From positions 17,380-81,379 of the forward strand of contig JAIOZM010000005.1 of NCBI GenBank assembly GCA_021740585.1: a stretch of DNA of 64,000 nt, given 5' to 3'. Under the pieces are notes generated by a model. The model was not told the origin of the DNA, did no database searches, and saw only the letters and a list, made by a program, of their open reading frames with translations. Positions 28,520-37,827 of the stretch are shown piece after piece (position 1 is the first letter of the stretch; the number at the start of each line of letters is the position of its first letter). Source of the stretch: Bacteroidales bacterium (GTDB lineage Bacteria > Bacteroidota > Bacteroidia > Bacteroidales > GCA-2748055). The position numbers and the translations under genes were made by a program.

Positions 28520-31500
28520 ATGCTTATGGTCTACCAAAAAGCACCATTGTTTTCTCTCTGGAGTTGCCTTAATAAGGCAGGGTGTTTGAGCGCTTTTCTG
28601 CTTCTGTTCTGTTTCCAAAATTCTTTCCCTCAGTATCCAGAAAAACTTTATGGTCCGGAAGAGGGCCTTAGCCACTCCACTGTACTTGACATAAATCGGG
28701 ATGAAAATGGGTTTATTTGGGTCTTTACCTTGAAAGGACTTTGCCGGTTCGATGGGTATCATTTTAAGGAGTATAAAGTTCTGAATAAAGACCTTGTAAC
28801 AGATATAAAAGGAATGGGATGCTTTATTAAAGATTCAAAAAACCGTTTATGGATTAGAAGTAGCCCAAATTTATTGAGCGTTTATAATTCTGAAAAGGAC
28901 AAAATAGAGACTTTGAGTGATAGTGTCGACTATTATGTTTCATTTGGAGAATATAATACTGATATATGGGCCATTGGTATTAATTCTATTATAAATTTTC
29001 AAGAATCTGAAGCCTTTTATTTTACATCAACGAATTATTCATTACCTGAAGAAACAGGTATTATATATAGAATTTTACCACAGGTTGATGGCAGTCTTAT
29101 CACAATTACCGAAAACGGTCTGTTTATATTAAAGCCCTTTGAGAATAATTTTCAGGTACAAAAACTCACTTCTTTGGTAAATGGATTACCCAATATTCAT
29201 ATAGATATTTCTTCAAAGTTTATTGAAATTAATCAAATTCTATATCTGACGAATGCAAGAGGTATTTATAAAACTAATATCCATTTAAATCATTCTGCTT
29301 TTGCCGATTCCGTCGTTTATCTTGATTTAATTACTATGGATTTCCCTGAGCTTGGCATCGACCCAGAACAACCTATATATGCTGTGGTTGAAGGAGAAAA
29401 AAATGAAATATTTATTCGCTCATTGAATGGCATTTACAAGTACAATTTTTTTAATGACAATATGAAAAGAATAAAAGAAGAGTATTATGGAATTTCAGAT
29501 ATGGGAGAAGGAGAATTCAGATTTGCCCTTATGTATGATTCTGATAAAATACTTTGGGCTGGGACAGATAAAGGATTATTAAAAATTGTAACTCCAAACA
29601 AGGACTTCCAGGTTATTTTGCCGGAACCTGAAAATCCAAAAGGCCTGAAATTTGGGAAGCTAAACCAGGCAATGATTGACTCAAACGGAGACCTTTGGAT
29701 TGGAACGGTTGGTGACGGGTTGTATCATTCAGTCCCCGATAAAAACAATGAATTTGTTGAATTTGAAAATTTTAAACCTGATGGTAGTAATCAAAAAGCT
29801 CTAAACTCAACCACAATATCGGTCCTAACTGAAGATTCTAAACAAAATCTTTGGATAGGAGCAATAGATTTACAAAGTATTGGATTGAACGAAAAGACTA
29901 TGATTTTCAAGAATACTCCTATAACAGATTATGTAAGGTTGCTATCTAAGCCTTTATTTCCCTCAAGCATTATTGAAGATCCTGAAGGCAACATCATTTG
30001 TATAGGTACTCCGGGTGAACTGTCAAACTGGCAATATAGACCTGATGTGGGGAAAGGATACTATTTATATCTCGATTCAACAAAAAAACTCATTAATTGT
30101 CCAAGATTTTATCACACAAGGGACGATCAATTCTACATGTATGCGAACAAAAGCTTTTTTAAACTAACGAATGGATGGACCTTTAAAGAGGTGGATTATA
30201 TTCTGGGAAAAGAAGATTTGAAATTTAAAGAAAAAATTAATCTTAAAACTTTATTACCCTATGCTTATCCTTCTAAAATAGATACTTTATTACGTTTCGA
30301 TGAAAATAAAATAGAATTTGCAAGGTTCATCATTACTGAGAAAAGTCAGGAAATTGAATTATGGATTAATTTCATGTATGAAAAAAAGATTTTAAGATAT
30401 AGTATTAAACAACTTCTGACACAAAATGCCAATTTTAGTAATCCTGACTGGGCAAATATGGAGACTGATGAAAGTCCTCAAGGAATTAATCTTGGGGTTG
30501 TCTATGAAATGATTGAGGATAACAGTGGCAGGGTATGGTGCTCAACACAGGATGGACTGATTTCAATAAATCCCGAAACCAATCATGCATTCACATATTA
30601 CATTGAAGATGGCCTTCCAACAAATAAACTATTCTGGGGAATTTCAAAAGACAACATAGGAAGAATTTTCGTATGCACGACCAATGGTCTGCTATTTTTT
30701 AATCCAGACAGTATTTCACCCGATCCTCCAGCTATGGTTAAATTAACTGAGCTTTTCCTTTTTAATGAATTAGTTGAAGTTGATGAAAATTCCATTCTAA
30801 CCAGAAATATTTCTGAAACAAAGAGTTTACAGTTAAGCCATAATCAAAATTATTTAGGTTTTAAGTTTTCAGCCTTGGAATACAGGAATACAGAAAGAGT
30901 AAAGTACAGGTATAAGCTGGAAGGTGTAGATAAAGATTGGATTGAGCAGGGAAAAAGACTTCAGGCTGATTACTACAATCTGGATCCGGGAAAGTATACT
31001 TTTCATGTCATTGCGGCCAACGGGAACAATGTATGGAATAGTGAAGGAGTTTCCCTTTCTATCCGTATCCTTTCCCCACTCTGGTTCCGATGGTGGGCTA
31101 TTGTTATTGAAGCTTTGGGTCTGATTTTCATTCTCATATTTTATATAAGGTACAGGGAAAGAGAGCTGCAACAAAGGGCCATTTTACTGGAAGAAAAAGT
31201 GGATGAAAAAACCCGCGAGGTACTGGAGCAGCGTAAGGAAGTGGACGAGATGAAAAGCCGGTTTTACACCAATATTTCCCATGAATTTCGTACCCCTCTC
31301 ACTTTGCTTGTTGGTCCGCTGGAAGATTCGGTAAAATCGTGCGAGGAAAATGTTCCAATGAGCAGGAAAATCCTCTGTATTATGCTTCGAAATGCCCGCA
31401 GACTCCAGCGACTCATCAACCAATTGCTGGATATTTCAAAAATTGAATCCGGAACAATGGAGCTTCGGCTTATAAAGAACGATCTCGCAGAATTTGTCAA

Positions 31501-32833
31501 AGTGATAGGAGGATCCTTTTTATCCCTTGCTGAATCACAAAAAATTAAATACCGGGTGCAGGTGGATATAAAGGATAGAGAGCTTTGTTTTGATCCCGAT
31601 AAACTGGAAAAAGTAGTCACAAACCTCCTTTCCAATGCCTTTAAGTTTACTCCCCGGGAAGGAGAGGTTATGCTTTCACTGGAAATGCAAAATGGAAGCA
31701 TGAAAGCTGAAGTGCTTGAGGCGGTTCTGACGGTATCTGATACTGGCAGGGGAATACCGAAGGACCAGATTGATCATATCTTCGATCGTTTTTTCCAGGT
31801 ATCGGATTCTGATACCCGGGATGTGGAGGGCTCAGGGATCGGACTTGCCCTTTCAAAGGAGTTGGTGGAGTTAATGCATGGCAGCATTGAGGTGGAAAGC
31901 AATCCGGGGGAGGGTTCAAAATTCATCGTAAAATTCCCGGTTTCGGAACATTGTTTTACAGAGCAGGAACTGGCTGATCTTGAATCGGGTGTGAAGATAA
32001 GAGAGGAATGGGATGAAGAGGATGAAGAAAAGCTTGCAGATGTTTATGAAGAAAGCCTTGAAGAAGGTTCTGACGAAACTGGAGAAATCAGGAAAGAAAT
32101 CATTCTTATCGTGGAGGACAATCCGGATCTGCGAAATTACATCAGGGACCAGTTTAACAGTGAATACCATATAATTGAAGCGCAGAACGGTCAGACCGGT
32201 TATGAAAAAGCCGTTCAGCATATCCCAGACCTTATCGTCACCGACCTGATGATGCCGGTAATGGGAGGGATGGAGATGTGCCAGAAGGTGAAGACTCACC
32301 CGTTAACAAGCCATATCCCGGTAATTATGCTTACAGCAAAGGCAGATAAAGAAAGCAAGCTGGAAGGATTGGAGACCAATGCAGATGATTATATTATTAA
32401 GCCATTCGATGCTGAATTATTGGTAGTAAGAGCTAAGAACCTGATCAGGCAGAGAAAGGAACTGAGGCAGCGTTTTGAAAAGACCTTCTTACTGGAAGAT
32501 AATGGGAATATGGATGCAATTCCATTTAATATGCTGAAAGAAATACTTGAAGTAATTCGGGAAAATCTTTCAGATGAAGATTTTAGCGTAAATAAGCTGG
32601 GGGATGAATTGCACATGAGCAGGTCCGGGGTATTCAGAAAGATTCGCTCTGTGGCCGGTATTACTCCAATCGAACTTCTTAGGATGATAAGGATGAAAGA
32701 AGCTGCACGGCTCCTCCGTAAAAACGAACTGAATATCACCCAGATAATGTATCAGGTAGGATTAAAGAACCCTTCCCATTTTGCACTGACTTTCAAGAAG
32801 TTTTATGGGGTGAATCCGTCGGAATACCGGTAA
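28520..32833 (+). CDS. Hybrid two-component system (HTCS) sensor-regulator
   Basis: This 1437-residue one-protein signalling system has an N-terminal signal/anchor (about 1-38) and a periplasmic sensor of two seven-bladed Reg_prop propellers (about 40-770, blades of the type DENGFIWVFTLKGLCRFDG). A Y_Y_Y domain (about 774-849) and a membrane helix (about 855-877) follow. The HisKA domain has its phospho-His in NISHEFRTPLTLLVGPLED near residue 921, and the HATPase (about 1027-1143) shows NLLSNAFKF, DTGRGIP and GSGIGLALS. The receiver (about 1195-1307) has its Asp in VTDLMMPVMGG, and an AraC-type helix-turn-helix covers about 1334-1437. HTCSs sense oligosaccharides and switch on adjacent glycan-use genes. 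The likely targets lie downstream (see 33807-33843). Confidence 0.93.
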   Translation: MLMVYQKAPLFSLWSCLNKAGCLSAFLLLFCFQNSFPQYPEKLYGPEEGLSHSTVLDINRDENGFIWVFTLKGLCRFDGYHFKEYKVLNKDLVTDIKGMGCFIKDSKNRLWIRSSPNLLSVYNSEKDKIETLSDSVDYYVSFGEYNTDIWAIGINSIINFQESEAFYFTSTNYSLPEETGIIYRILPQVDGSLITITENGLFILKPFENNFQVQKLTSLVNGLPNIHIDISSKFIEINQILYLTNARGIYKTNIHLNHSAFADSVVYLDLITMDFPELGIDPEQPIYAVVEGEKNEIFIRSLNGIYKYNFFNDNMKRIKEEYYGISDMGEGEFRFALMYDSDKILWAGTDKGLLKIVTPNKDFQVILPEPENPKGLKFGKLNQAMIDSNGDLWIGTVGDGLYHSVPDKNNEFVEFENFKPDGSNQKALNSTTISVLTEDSKQNLWIGAIDLQSIGLNEKTMIFKNTPITDYVRLLSKPLFPSSIIEDPEGNIICIGTPGELSNWQYRPDVGKGYYLYLDSTKKLINCPRFYHTRDDQFYMYANKSFFKLTNGWTFKEVDYILGKEDLKFKEKINLKTLLPYAYPSKIDTLLRFDENKIEFARFIITEKSQEIELWINFMYEKKILRYSIKQLLTQNANFSNPDWANMETDESPQGINLGVVYEMIEDNSGRVWCSTQDGLISINPETNHAFTYYIEDGLPTNKLFWGISKDNIGRIFVCTTNGLLFFNPDSISPDPPAMVKLTELFLFNELVEVDENSILTRNISETKSLQLSHNQNYLGFKFSALEYRNTERVKYRYKLEGVDKDWIEQGKRLQADYYNLDPGKYTFHVIAANGNNVWNSEGVSLSIRILSPLWFRWWAIVIEALGLIFILIFYIRYRERELQQRAILLEEKVDEKTREVLEQRKEVDEMKSRFYTNISHEFRTPLTLLVGPLEDSVKSCEENVPMSRKILCIMLRNARRLQRLINQLLDISKIESGTMELRLIKNDLAEFVKVIGGSFLSLAESQKIKYRVQVDIKDRELCFDPDKLEKVVTNLLSNAFKFTPREGEVMLSLEMQNGSMKAEVLEAVLTVSDTGRGIPKDQIDHIFDRFFQVSDSDTRDVEGSGIGLALSKELVELMHGSIEVESNPGEGSKFIVKFPVSEHCFTEQELADLESGVKIREEWDEEDEEKLADVYEESLEEGSDETGEIRKEIILIVEDNPDLRNYIRDQFNSEYHIIEAQNGQTGYEKAVQHIPDLIVTDLMMPVMGGMEMCQKVKTHPLTSHIPVIMLTAKADKESKLEGLETNADDYIIKPFDAELLVVRAKNLIRQRKELRQRFEKTFLLEDNGNMDAIPFNMLKEILEVIRENLSDEDFSVNKLGDELHMSRSGVFRKIRSVAGITPIELLRMIRMKEAARLLRKNELNITQIMYQVGLKNPSHFALTFKKFYGVNPSEYR

Positions 32834-32839
32834 AGAGAT

Positions 32840-32892
32840 AGTGTGGTGGTGTGGTAGTATGCTGGTGTGCTAGTATGCTGGGCTGCTAATGA
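32840..32892. repeat. Low-complexity GTGT/GCTGGTGTG repeat tract
   Basis: Directly after the HTCS stop is a short tract of near-repeats such as GTGTGGTAGTATGCTG and GTGTGCTAGTATGCTG. It separates the HTCS from the convergent nucleotidyltransferase gene and has no coding potential. Confidence 0.5.
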
Positions 32893-32916
32893 GTCGAAAT
32901 ACCAGCCTAAAACTAA

Positions 32917-33225
32917 TCAGATCACTATACTTTCTTTAATAATCTCATTAATAAAATCATCCTTTTCAATATAATATTTAGTTGAATAAGGATGTGTTTC
33001 AATTACCGGATACTTGATGTTAATTTTTGAGTAAAGCTTCAAATTATCAAAAATATTATCACTGAATTGATCAGAAATTAGTAGTAAATCTATATCAGAC
33101 CATTCATGTGTCTTATCTTTTGCTGCGGAGCCAAATAGTAGTACTTTGTAAAATGTTAATCCGCTGGAATTGCATTCATTTACAAATGCTCTGGCAGTTT
33201 TTATTGCAGATTCTCTAGTAACCAT
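32917..33225 (-). CDS. Minimal nucleotidyltransferase (MNT) of a HEPN/MNT pair
   Basis: The 102-residue protein is a minimal polymerase-beta-fold nucleotidyltransferase. The motif GS-x10-DxD is exact (GSAAKDKTHEWSDIDLLL). A third acidic residue in the later strand (IETHPYS) is compatible with the fold. It overlaps the upstream HEPN gene by 25 bp, so the two are translated together. In HEPN/MNT systems the MNT partner can neutralise the HEPN toxin by nucleotide transfer onto it; that role here is inference. Confidence 0.85.
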   Translation of the reverse strand: MVTRESAIKTARAFVNECNSSGLTFYKVLLFGSAAKDKTHEWSDIDLLLISDQFSDNIFDNLKLYSKINIKYPVIETHPYSTKYYIEKDDFINEIIKESIVI

Positions 33226-33596
33226 ATTTTTAACTCATTTGTTGTTTCCAACATTGATTTTGTAAATTCTTCGTTACAGATATCGTTCAATTTTGTTGAA
33301 TAATCAGGATACCTTCCTTCTAATTGAAATCTATTTAAGCTAAGTAAAAATTCACTTTTTTCATCTGTCAATTCAATCGATGTTGTCGAAAGTAAAAAAA
33401 TCAGATTATGTGTCCTTGGAGGAAAATTCTCTTTATTATGTTTTATCCAAATTGCCTTACAAACTTTTTCAATTACCAGATGAGCAAAAAATAATGCATG
33501 CAAGTATTTCTTTCCTGAAAACAATGTGTCAACAGCAGACCAATCATCTTCTGCTTGCTGAATCCAGAAATCTATATGTTCTTGTTTTGTTTTCAT
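33201..33596 (-). CDS. HEPN-domain protein, partner of the MNT
   Basis: The 131-residue all-helical protein has the HEPN core: HIDFWIQQAEDDWSAVDTLF, YLHALFFAHLVIEKVCKAIWIKHNKE, then PPRTHNLIFLLSTTSIEL and the end block FQLEGRYPDYSTKLNDICNE. It belongs to the HEPN (PF05168-like) group that pairs with minimal nucleotidyltransferases. A clear R-x4-6-H RNase motif is not evident, so ribonuclease activity is uncertain. It is the first gene of the two-gene operon. Confidence 0.82.
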   Translation of the reverse strand: MKTKQEHIDFWIQQAEDDWSAVDTLFSGKKYLHALFFAHLVIEKVCKAIWIKHNKENFPPRTHNLIFLLSTTSIELTDEKSEFLLSLNRFQLEGRYPDYSTKLNDICNEEFTKSMLETTNELKIWLLENLQ

Positions 33597-33806
33597 TAAT
33601 TCAAAGATAATCTTTTTTTTTCCGGAGATGAAATCTTTATGAAATGTTTTAAGAGTATTTTGCCTACCTTATTATCGTCAGTAAGTGCTAAAAAAGTTGA
33701 TGTATTGGATGAAAACCATAAAATACCTACCAGACGATTCTATATTTCCCTCATCGGCTTAACCTCCTTCTCTCTACTCAAAAACTCTCAACTTTAAACT
33801 TCCTCC

Positions 33807-33843
33807 TGACACAATACCGTTCAATTTTGACACAATACCGTTC
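33807..33843 (+). promoter_or_regulatory. Tandem 16-bp operator with 21-bp period
   Basis: TGACACAATACCGTTC occurs twice without mismatch (33807-33822 and 33828-33843), two helical turns apart, about 86 bp before the S41-type protease gene. Direct repeats with a spacing near 21 bp are the classical layout for AraC-type regulators, and an HTCS with an AraC output domain lies 1 kb away. Past it, TTGG, 13 bp and TAATTTTA are repeated with the same spacing in a second copy at 42.5 kb, so a promoter probably lies there. Binding by the HTCS is inference. Confidence 0.65.
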
Positions 33844-33928
33844 GACATTGGTTTTTGCAGGGCGTAATTTTAGATAAGTTTTTCCCTGATCTTAAAATTG
33901 AATTTTTATAAAACTAAAATTTCCAGCT

Positions 33929-36382
33929 ATGAGAAAGATTCTTTGCCTCAATATTTTTCTTTGCTTTCTCCCAATTCTCTCTGCTCAGGATCTACCTGAT
34001 AATCTTCAAATAGGAAAGCACACAGTTGCCGAGTGGAAATATATTGTAGACACTATATGGGGAGATGGAATGCCAACAGAAGACAAACTCATTCTCTTCG
34101 ACAACTTCTGGGATGCTGTTGATAAATACTATCCAGGATTTGTAAACAATCCTGTTAACTGGGATTCTGTAAGGACCCACTACCGGCCTGAAATTGAAGC
34201 GGGTGTAAGTCATGGAAGATTTACAGGAATTATGTATAAAATGGGCGATATTCTGAAAGAAGTACACAGCTTAGTTTCTAATGACGAAGTTTTTATGACT
34301 CAACCGGGTCCGGGAGTGCCTTTACTATTAGTATCCTTGCAAGAAAATCCGGATTCTGTTGTATTGTTTGATAATGGTTGGTTTGGCGCTGTAATAACCC
34401 CGGTCAATGAAAATGAATTACTGGTTTTGAGGGCTGTACCGGACCATCCTCTGGGCCTGGAAGCAGGGGATATTATCCTGGGATATGATGGAATGGCATG
34501 GAAAGATCTCTTTCCCTTATTGCGGGCAATGGATTTTCCTTTGGTAAACTTTTATGGAAGTTCAGATGAAAGTGTAAGGCTCCTATTGCTGGCATCTGTA
34601 GGATTAAACTGGCATTTTTTTGACACACTTGATTTTCAGAAATATGGGTCTGCAGATACGCTGCATATGCCAACATCCCTGCTGGAAGGGAAAGAAATGT
34701 ATATCCCGGGGAACGAACAGATTCCCCTTGAAGGAATAGCATTTCCCGGTTCAATCAGGGATGAGGATTATCCCGAGTTGTTCTATCTCACCCCTATCAT
34801 TTATGATACTTTATTCGATAATTCCATTGGTTATATTTATTACACTCATATGCCTAAAGGCGTTGAGTCCACATTGTTTGATGCAACAACAAAGCTTTCA
34901 GGCGCTGATATTAACGGACTTATTCTCGATTTAAGATTTAACATCGGGGGATGGATGGGTTGGGAAACAGGTTTTAATCCGATTTTCAACCAAACCATAG
35001 ATTCCTGCGCATATTATTCAAGAGCCTATGGAGGTGGGTATAGTGACCTGGTGGCTGTTCAAAGTAATGTATTTAAAACACTTAGTAAGGACTTTATAAA
35101 TAAACCGATTGCACTGCTTACAGGCCCCGAAGCCGTTAGCAACGGAGATTATGCTTCTTATTTTATCCATACCCAGCCAATGACCAGGAGTTTTGGAAGA
35201 TTTACCAATACAGGATATACACATTATTCTCCTTCTTTAACTCCAAATACACCAACCACTTTTAATAATGCATCCATTTTATGGGATTTTGGATATGAAG
35301 ACTGGCATATCCAGATTGCTCCCCGAAATTTTGGACGTTTTATTGACGGAGAGCTTATATATTTTATCCATAATCCATTTGAAATTGATGAAGAGATCTG
35401 GTATACGCAGGATGCTATACACCAGCAAAAAGACAATATGGTTGAAAGAGCAGTTGAATGGATTAATTCCGTTGCCTATGCCGATATTTGCAGGCTGTCA
35501 GATACATACCTTGATACAGATAAGACAGATCCATTATACATTCATTCTGGAGTTATTAATCCAAAAAATCATTCCGTTGAATTAAGTGCAAAGCTGTTTA
35601 ATAAATCAGGGATATATCTCCAGGATGTTAGCATGCAGGAGAATACTACAGGAGATATCCCTGATTTGCAAACCCGGGAATGGTATGGTAACTTTAGTAT
35701 GGACAATGATGGCTTTTATTTTGCTGAAGTTTCAACCAGGGATCTTGATGAAGATTCTTTCCTGACTTATCCCGGTTACCTTCATTTTACGACAGTCAGA
35801 AAACCTGATATATTCCCCAGGACTTTCAATCTTCAAAAAGGTTCAGAACAAAGCATCAGCCTTACAGTTATGAATACTTCTGAAACCGATCTGGAGAAGC
35901 CTTATTTAATGCTTTCATCAAAAGATTCCCTGGTGGATATCAAGTACCCTAAAATAGACCTTGGAACAAAAATACTTGCTGGAAGAGGCAGGGTAAAGTC
36001 ACTGGTTTTTACAATTGATTATTCCGCGGAAGTGAATTCGGAATTCTGGATTGATTTGGACATTTATGCAGATGGTGTTCACTACTGGAATGACAGTATC
36101 CAGTTAAGCGAGGCAACAGATGCTGAAACTTACTTTAATGACTCAAATCCCGAACTAAGAATATATCCTAATCCCATGTCGGAATACTGCATGATTCAGC
36201 TGAGCGGACCTGTTGCTATAGAAAAAATCGAGGTGTTTGATCTTTCAGGCAGAAAGGTATTCCAGGAAAATTCCCTGGGAACTAATTCGTACCGGCTCGA
36301 AAAAGGAGATCTCAGGAAAGGAATGTATGTTGTGAGAATTACTGCAGATAGTGTATACGATAGAAAGCTGGTGGTGAAGTAG
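33929..36382 (+). CDS. S41-family-like secreted protease with T9SS tail
   Basis: The 817-residue product has a signal peptide (1-19) and an S41 N-terminal region (FDNFWDAVDKYYPGFVNNPVNWDSV). A PDZ-like segment (HPLGLEAGDIILGYDGMAW, about 173-191), the S41 core strand INGLILDLRFNIGGWMG (about 328-344) and a candidate nucleophile Ser404 in LLTGPEAVSNGDYASYF follow. Beta-sandwich modules and a T9SS domain (RIYPNPMSEYCMIQL to RKLVVK) close the chain. The family cleaves peptides near a C-terminus; the conserved lysine cannot be assigned by eye. It is exported to the surface. The tandem operator lies upstream. Confidence 0.8.
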   Translation: MRKILCLNIFLCFLPILSAQDLPDNLQIGKHTVAEWKYIVDTIWGDGMPTEDKLILFDNFWDAVDKYYPGFVNNPVNWDSVRTHYRPEIEAGVSHGRFTGIMYKMGDILKEVHSLVSNDEVFMTQPGPGVPLLLVSLQENPDSVVLFDNGWFGAVITPVNENELLVLRAVPDHPLGLEAGDIILGYDGMAWKDLFPLLRAMDFPLVNFYGSSDESVRLLLLASVGLNWHFFDTLDFQKYGSADTLHMPTSLLEGKEMYIPGNEQIPLEGIAFPGSIRDEDYPELFYLTPIIYDTLFDNSIGYIYYTHMPKGVESTLFDATTKLSGADINGLILDLRFNIGGWMGWETGFNPIFNQTIDSCAYYSRAYGGGYSDLVAVQSNVFKTLSKDFINKPIALLTGPEAVSNGDYASYFIHTQPMTRSFGRFTNTGYTHYSPSLTPNTPTTFNNASILWDFGYEDWHIQIAPRNFGRFIDGELIYFIHNPFEIDEEIWYTQDAIHQQKDNMVERAVEWINSVAYADICRLSDTYLDTDKTDPLYIHSGVINPKNHSVELSAKLFNKSGIYLQDVSMQENTTGDIPDLQTREWYGNFSMDNDGFYFAEVSTRDLDEDSFLTYPGYLHFTTVRKPDIFPRTFNLQKGSEQSISLTVMNTSETDLEKPYLMLSSKDSLVDIKYPKIDLGTKILAGRGRVKSLVFTIDYSAEVNSEFWIDLDIYADGVHYWNDSIQLSEATDAETYFNDSNPELRIYPNPMSEYCMIQLSGPVAIEKIEVFDLSGRKVFQENSLGTNSYRLEKGDLRKGMYVVRITADSVYDRKLVVK

Positions 36383-36555
36383 TGCTGACGGGCTGAATTG
36401 CTTTTCGATTTTGCAACTCTTATATGCCTCAATGGGGTAGAATCAGATTTTGAACCCGGAAAGAGTAAAAGTAATCCGGATGGAGCGATTGGATAGAGAC
36501 TTTTTAAAAAAGTGTGTCAAAGTGATTATTAAAAACTAAACTAAATATCCCTGAC

Positions 36556-37827
36556 ATGAAAAAGAAGATTATTTTTTTTATTTTCCTGCTGATGACTTTT
36601 GTCATCCATTCACAAATCATCCACATACCCTCTGACTATCCTTCCATACAGCAAGGAATTGATGCTTCAAGCAATGGCGATACGGTTTTGGTTGCTGAAG
36701 GAACCTATTACGAGAATATTAATTTTAAAGGCAAAGCCATTACTGTAGCGAGTTTGTTAATTACAGACGGGTATGTTTCTCATGTCTCAAAAACCATTAT
36801 TGATGGAAGTCAAGCTGTACATCCGGATACAGCTTCAGTGGTATTATTTATTTCCGGGGAGGATTCAACCTCAGTATTAAATGGATTTAAAATAACCGGG
36901 GGAAAAGGAAGTAAGCTTGTAATGGAAGGGGTAGAAACCTTTTTTTTGGGAGGAGGAATTCTGATAGATTTTTCTGGTGGCAAAATTATTAATAATGAAA
37001 TAGTCGCAAATAGCCTTTCCTCGGCAGAGTATTCTGTATTTGGGGCAGGAATATTGGGAAATGTGGGCGAAAATTTAAACCTGATAATACGGAATAACCA
37101 GGTAAGCAATAATGTTGCAAGCAGTGAGAAACATCCCGTAGGAGGGGGAATGGAGCTTGAATGCCGTGCTGGATATTTATTATGTGAAAACAATGTAATC
37201 AGCAAAAATGTATGCACGGGATTGGGATCATATGCTGCTCTGGGTGGCGGTATATCTGCATTTAGTATTTCGCCATGGAAGGCCGATTTTATTATTAGAA
37301 ACAACAGAATATTTGAGAATGAGATCTCAGGGATATATGCAGTCGGGGCAGGTATATACAATTATACACCCTATGACAATTCGTTTTTTATGGATGCAGT
37401 ATCAAAGTATCAAATCTATAATAACCTAATTACAGGCAATATTTCGGAGCATTATGGCGGAGGTATCGCTTTATGGGGAGAACTTCAGTATGCTAATGCT
37501 GTAAATCCTGCTCCCCTGATTTATAATAATACCATTACAGGAAATAAGGCACAGTATGGTGGGGGACTATTTAATCATAACGCAAAACCACTTCTTTTCA
37601 ATAATATAATATGGAATGAATCAACCTTAGCAACCGACGAAGAACTTTATAATGGTAATTATAGTGGGACACATAAAGGAACATACATTACCCAGAACAA
37701 TTTAATAAGAGAAGCCTATATGGGTGTGGGGAATATCTATTCAGACCCTTTGTTAGATTCTGAAACACTTATGCCAACTGAAGGAAGTCCTGCGGTTGGC
37801 AGAGGAATGGGATTCCATTCACTATAA
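36556..37827 (+). CDS. 5' part of a frameshifted triplicated beta-helix protein
   Basis: This 423-residue ORF has a signal peptide (1-19) and one right-handed beta-helix module that opens IHIPSDYPSIQQGIDASSNGDTVLVAEGTYYENINFKGKAITVAS. It has no T9SS tail of its own. It ends at SPAVGRGMGFHSL, exactly where the matching modules in the next ORF continue GxDSxHxxGxWYxAP. The reading frame is lost at a GGG (37809-37811); removing one G restores SPAVGRGMDSIHYKG. So this is the amino half of one gene spanning 36556-40948, broken by a real mutation or by a sequencing error. Confidence 0.85.
   Translation: MKKKIIFFIFLLMTFVIHSQIIHIPSDYPSIQQGIDASSNGDTVLVAEGTYYENINFKGKAITVASLLITDGYVSHVSKTIIDGSQAVHPDTASVVLFISGEDSTSVLNGFKITGGKGSKLVMEGVETFFLGGGILIDFSGGKIINNEIVANSLSSAEYSVFGAGILGNVGENLNLIIRNNQVSNNVASSEKHPVGGGMELECRAGYLLCENNVISKNVCTGLGSYAALGGGISAFSISPWKADFIIRNNRIFENEISGIYAVGAGIYNYTPYDNSFFMDAVSKYQIYNNLITGNISEHYGGGIALWGELQYANAVNPAPLIYNNTITGNKAQYGGGLFNHNAKPLLFNNIIWNESTLATDEELYNGNYSGTHKGTYITQNNLIREAYMGVGNIYSDPLLDSETLMPTEGSPAVGRGMGFHSL

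Noticed and set aside
33201..33596. HEPN protein as an active R-x4-6-H ribonuclease toxin
   Set aside because: The expected Arg-to-His spacing was not found; only the HEPN fold and pairing are supported.
36505..36525. Third operator copy before the beta-helix gene (GTGTGTCA)
   Set aside because: Only about eight bases resemble the reverse complement of TGACACAATACCGTTC, with no second unit at 21 bp.
37796..37827. Programmed ribosomal frameshift in the beta-helix gene
   Set aside because: No slippery heptamer of the X-XXY-YYZ type and no strong downstream structure were seen at GGG 37809-37811; mutation or sequence error is simpler.
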